Shown in pieces: positions 59,700-64,000 of a stretch of DNA of 64,000 nt. The notes beneath the pieces were generated by a model. The model saw only the letters and a program-made list of their open reading frames with translations. It did no database searches and had not been told where the DNA came from. Source of the stretch: Fulvia fulva (lineage: Eukaryota; Ascomycota; Dothideomycetes; Mycosphaerellales; Mycosphaerellaceae); assembly GCF_020509005.1 (NCBI RefSeq), contig NC_063012.1, forward strand, positions 4,092,001 to 4,156,000, given 5' to 3'. The translations under genes were made by a program, and so were the position numbers. The stretch's first letter is position 1. Every line of letters begins with the position of its first letter.

Positions 59700-61350
59700 G
59701 TATTTCACCCTCGACAAAGTTATATTAGAGTTATTCCTCTTTAGAACAAAAGGAAGGTAGACTAGAGGCCGTACCCGCCTTATATAGGAAGCTATAGCCG
59801 TGCTATAGGTATATATAAGACATAAAAGAGCCTAGTAAGGCACTATTAGACTCCGAGTTAGGGAGCCTATACTAATACCTTAGACAAGTAGGCGAGCTTA
59901 CTAAGAAGAGTCGCTCTCCGGATATCGCGTTCGTATCGACTAACTGTTTATTCTAAGAGAGCCGTAGTGTCTTAGAGACCCCCTCTACTAAGAGAGTTAC
60001 GCTATAGTGTCTTAGTACTAATACGATCCTTACCGACCGACTTTCCTCCTCTTCCCGGCGGATAGCTATTCTCTCCGCTATTAACCTCGCGTTCGGTTTA
60101 TCCTATTTCGATCCGATTACGTACGACCGAATATATCCTTTTACCTAAGGGTAGCTAACCTATCCCTTAACTTATAAAAATAGAGAACGAGACTAGGTTT
60201 ATAAGAAAGAGAGTAGCACCTATTCTAATAAGAGAGAACTACGAAACATAGTTCAAGCTAATAAGAATACATCTAGTATTAAAGTAGGTTAACTAGGTCC
60301 TCGAAGATATTATTACGGACATTCCCGCTATAACCCTATCTATAGCGACACCCTCTATATTATCGGAGTTATCCCTTCCTATAGATTAAGCGATAAGGAA
60401 GGCATCGTATAGACGGTATAATGTAACGGCCCTATATAAGATGTATATCTGTCTGTCGATAGATAACTAAGAGATAATATACGAGATCCGGTATACGAAG
60501 AAGTTATAGAAATAGGCTAAAGCTAAATATAAGAGAAGACTTCTCGCTACTAGAAGAAGCTTGCTTTAGCAATACACCAATTTCGTAATAACAGAGGACT
60601 AGTTAATAGATGACGCCTAGTAGGAGCTTAGCTCAATTATAAGGAGGGCTATTTTGATCTCGCCTTAGTTCTAAGACATCAAGACTAAGGACAGAAAGAT
60701 CTAGTAACTCTTAGTAGCTCTACTAGACTCATTTGGCTCAATTCGCGATACAATTGATACCTAGGTGAATCTCTTACTATAAGACATTCTTATAATTCTT
60801 AGGGAGAAGCAAGAATCAATAATTTATTAAGGGATAGCTATATTCGCTAAGAAGGGTTTCTAGGGCAAGCTTACGTACTATCTCTATAATAGTAACTATT
60901 TTATAAGTAAGTGCCTACACCTTTCTATAGCTTAGTAGGCTGTTAGGAATAAGGACAAACTAGCTAGGGTTACCTACCCTACTAAGAGACAACCGTTACT
61001 ACCTCGTAGGAGGTTATTATTACTAAACCTTCGTAATGTCCTTTAGGTAATAACGGACCTTATAAAGTAGATAAAGGAGAGCCGTAAGCTAAAGACCTCC
61101 TCTAGTAAGAAGCCTATACTAGCCTATACGACCTAGGAAGACGTATTAGACTCTAAGTCTAAGATACTATTAGAAGATAATAATGTTAATAAGGTTGCCT
61201 ATTCTACTATAGAAGCTAAAGGTAAGTACCCCTCGTCCGAGTAGTTACTTAACTCTTGTGCTTCATTATATATAACTAACTAAGATTCACTATTTAGGAC
61301 ACTAAAGCCTCTTTAAAAGAGGAAGTAGATCAAGGTTAGGGGTGGCTATC
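59700..61350 (+). pseudogene. Copia-like gag remnant
   Basis: Plus-strand translation near 60600-61050 gives a helical region (SSIIRRAILISP, DSFGSIRDTIDT) and, near 60870-60915, a Cys/His cluster YYLYNSNYFISKC that reads as CX2CX3HX4C once Tyr is traced back to Cys and His by RIP. The order fits a gag protein with a C-terminal zinc knuckle, one residue shorter than the usual CX2CX4HX4C. It is cut by the LINE that begins near 61360. Confidence 0.5.
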
Positions 61351-61359
61351 TATAAGCTA

Positions 61360-64000
61360 TATATATAGGATAGGACGACATAAGAGGCTTTCTAATAGCG
61401 AACCTACTATAGTATAGAGAACTCGAGACGACAGCTTAGCTAGATCAAGTAGCGGAACAGATTACCTCGGTTATATAGCAAGTAGCGGAACAATATACGC
61501 CGTTACTCCGGCCCTTAACGTAGTAGAAGGCCTTCTAGACCCCTAAATGCTCTACGAAGGTAAGAAAGGCTAGAAGGGCAAGGCGACAGTAGACGAAGGA
61601 GCATACCTAAGAGACGTAGGAGCAATACTATCGCGCGACATAAGAGAAGAAGGTATAGATAAGACGCGATAAGCTATAGGACTAGAGAGCGACGATCGGG
61701 CTCGTTATAGAAAACCCGGAACAGATATAGAGACTTACTAAATAGGTACGACTACCTAAAGAGTAACAAACCCCTTACTTCCCCCTAATTGTAGACCGCG
61801 AAGGGATTGCCTAGGCTACGCCCCGGGGCAAGGCAAAAGTATTAGCCGACTAGTTCTTTTCGACGTAAGTAGAGGTAGACCTTACGGACATCGACCCGAG
61901 TATATACCCGGAACCCCTAGACATAGATTAGGCGGTTAGCTCTAATATAGTAACAGGAGTTATAAGTAAGCTAAAAGGACGAAAAGCCCTAGGCCTAGAT
62001 AGGATACTAAATATACTACTAAAAGAGTATAGAGAAGAGATTACGCCGAGCCTTATAAACCTATTTACCGCGTACCTACGGCTAGGGTATTACCCGAAGC
62101 CGTATAGAGAGTCTATAACAGTAGTACTACGTAAGCTATAGAAGGAGGACTATACTTAGCCTAAGTCGTATAGACTAATCGCACTTCTAAACACGATAGG
62201 GAAGGTTCTAGAAAGGATAGTAGCCTAGAGACTTACGTAGCTAGCCGAGGACAACTACGTACTCCTAGTAACACAGATAGGGGGAAGAAGCTAGCGATCG
62301 ATACTAATAGTAATAGAGCTAATTACGGAGCAAATTCAGACCCTCTAGTACTACGGTAGGAACCGAGCGGCGTCCTTACTATCCCTCGACATCGTAGGAG
62401 CCTTCGACAACGTCTTATACTAAAGGCTAATACATATCCTATAGTAGAAAGGCATCCCCTAGTAGGTAACGACGTTCGTCTACTCCTTTCTCTAGGAACG
62501 GACGACATACCTAGTCCTAGGAAGGTATACGTCCGACCCGGTAAAGGTAGAGGCTAGAATACCTTAGGGATCTACTCTCTCCCCTATCCTGTTTCTAATA
62601 TTTATGTCGGACCTAATCCCTCTGCTTACCTCTCCGTAAACCTTAGTATCGGGGTTCGTAGACGATATAAACATCCTAGCCTAGTTAGACTCGACAGAAG
62701 AGAACTATCGCCTCCTTAAAGATAGGTACAAGAAATACGAGGAGTAGGTAAAGAAGTATAGTGCCCGGTTCGCCCCTAAAAAGTACCAACTTATACACCT
62801 TAGTAAAGCGAGAACATACTATAATATAAAGGCGGCGGTAAGAATCTAAGGCTACGAGACTAAGCTATTAGCGGAGCTACGAGTACTAGGGATCTAGCTC
62901 GACCCGAAGCTAAGCTAGAATGTATAGATTAAGAAAGCCTAGAGTCGAGCGTAAGTTAATAAAGCCTCGATAAAGAGGCTTACGGTATCTATATAGGGAG
63001 CAACATTCGATAAGGTAAGAGTAATGTATAAGGCGATCGTTAGACTAGCTATATTATACGGGGCATAGATTTAGGGAATAGGAGGCGTAGGCAAGCCGAT
63101 CCCGAAACGGATAGAGCAACCCCTAAATAGGATATAGGTAGGTAACCTACGTAGAGTACTAGGCGTATATAAGACAACGTTAATAAGTACGGTAGAAATA
63201 GAGGTAGGAATACTACTTATCGGCTAGTATATCCGCGGAATAAGAATTTAATACGCGGTAAAGACGACAGATTACCTAGTATAAACCACGATCTAGGAGG
63301 TAAAGAATAAGATAGAAAGCCGCTACCGGAGAGGGGCCGGACATAGAACAAGCTAAAAAGAGGATGACCTTACTACCTTTACGGCCGTATAGACAAGCAC
63401 CGAATAGCTAGTACGAAAAGAGGAGGAGTATAGGACTCGCTAGGCCGGCGGGAGTAAGGCTAAGACCTAAAGCCTAGCGGAATAGATAGCGAGCTACCTA
63501 TAGGAGTAGGACTAGAAAAGGAAGCCCCCTAAGACAATAGGCCCGATAGCGCTCCGAGCCTTCTAGAGACACAATTACTAGCTATATAGGGACCTAATAA
63601 GGGCCGAAGCAAGTATAGCGATCCAAATCAGGTCCGAATATATTAGATTAAGGGCCTACCTGTTTAGGAGACGCGTACTAGACATCTATAGCCTAGCCTA
63701 CTAGTGTAGCTACCTATCGTAAAACCTAGAACATATACTACTACGATGCCCGTAGTAGGCGAGAGGTAGGGGAAATTAGAGGCACTAAGCGGGAAGGAGA
63801 GACTACAAGTCAATTATTAGGGACAAAGGCAATATTCGCCGAATCTCTCGGTAGATACTATAGTAGGGATACCTCTAGTAGTTTAGCCTCGCGAGCGAGA
63901 CGGAGGAGTAGATAGACAAGAGGCGGAAGCGAGGGGGGTTGTAGATAGGGTAGTCATTAGGGCAGGCCTATAATACTAGCGTACCCCTAATAAGGGAAAT
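61360..64000 (+). mobile_element. LINE G, 5'-truncated, runs off the window end
   Basis: No endonuclease is seen. The sequence begins shortly before the reverse transcriptase and contains KGRKALGLDRILNILLKE (about 61980), SYRLIALLNTIGKVLERIV (about 62168), SLDIVGAFDNVLY (about 62382), IPQGSTLSPILFLIFMSD (about 62559) and the catalytic FVDDINILA (62655-62681), with both Asp codons kept. It continues into MYKAIVRLAILYGA near 63030. The last 60 bases resemble the 3' region of LINE copies A and F, so the element should end with a TCTA tail soon after 64000. RIP stops are present throughout. Confidence 0.85.

Noticed and set aside
62323..62508. 61-codon minus-strand frame
   Set aside because: Antisense to the reverse transcriptase of LINE G. 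The sense strand carries the conserved motifs.

Overview
The window looks like a chromosome segment of a filamentous ascomycete, perhaps a Dothideomycete (class is inference). The reasons are short GT-AG introns in the one large gene, Tad1-like LINEs, chromoviral Ty3/gypsy elements, Fot1/pogo DNA transposons and a very strong signature of repeat-induced point mutation (RIP). In the repeats CpA and TpG are almost absent and TpA is abundant, while CpG is kept. CAG and TGG codons have become TAG and CAC has become TAC, so almost no open frames survive there.

Layout: 1-1180 is unmutated DNA without a gene I recognise. About 1180-42080 is a 41 kb RIP-mutated block. It holds two internally deleted Fot1/pogo copies (2004-3136 and 10496-11627), a 1.3 kb LTR element (3388-4716), a LINE (about 5520-10490), a CpG-poor LINE on the minus strand (about 11826-16640), chromovirus remains (16.7-18.5 kb), a 225 bp LINE scrap (20180-20404), a four-level nest (20557-35462) and another LINE (about 35691-40640). 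Target-site duplications (TSDs) fix the nest: a LINE fragment (24921-26505) lies in a gypsy element (24541-33276), which lies in a LINE (about 22566-34000), which lies in another LTR element (20557-35462).

42.08-52.08 kb is a 10 kb gene island of normal composition. It carries two minus-strand genes: a disordered 439-residue protein (45093-46412) and a large three-exon nuclear dynamin-like GTPase of the SLIP-GC type (47494-51372). The rest of the island, 42.1-45.1 kb, shows no convincing gene. A 15 bp minisatellite lies upstream of the GTPase gene.

52.08-64 kb is again RIP-mutated. A nearly full-length Fot1/pogo element (52461-59294) is split by a LINE (54019-58985, 14 bp TSD). It is followed by the 5' part of a copia-like element (from about 59450), interrupted by a 5'-truncated LINE that runs off the window end. 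No CRISPR array, bacterial-type operon or rRNA was seen, and no tRNA was recognised.
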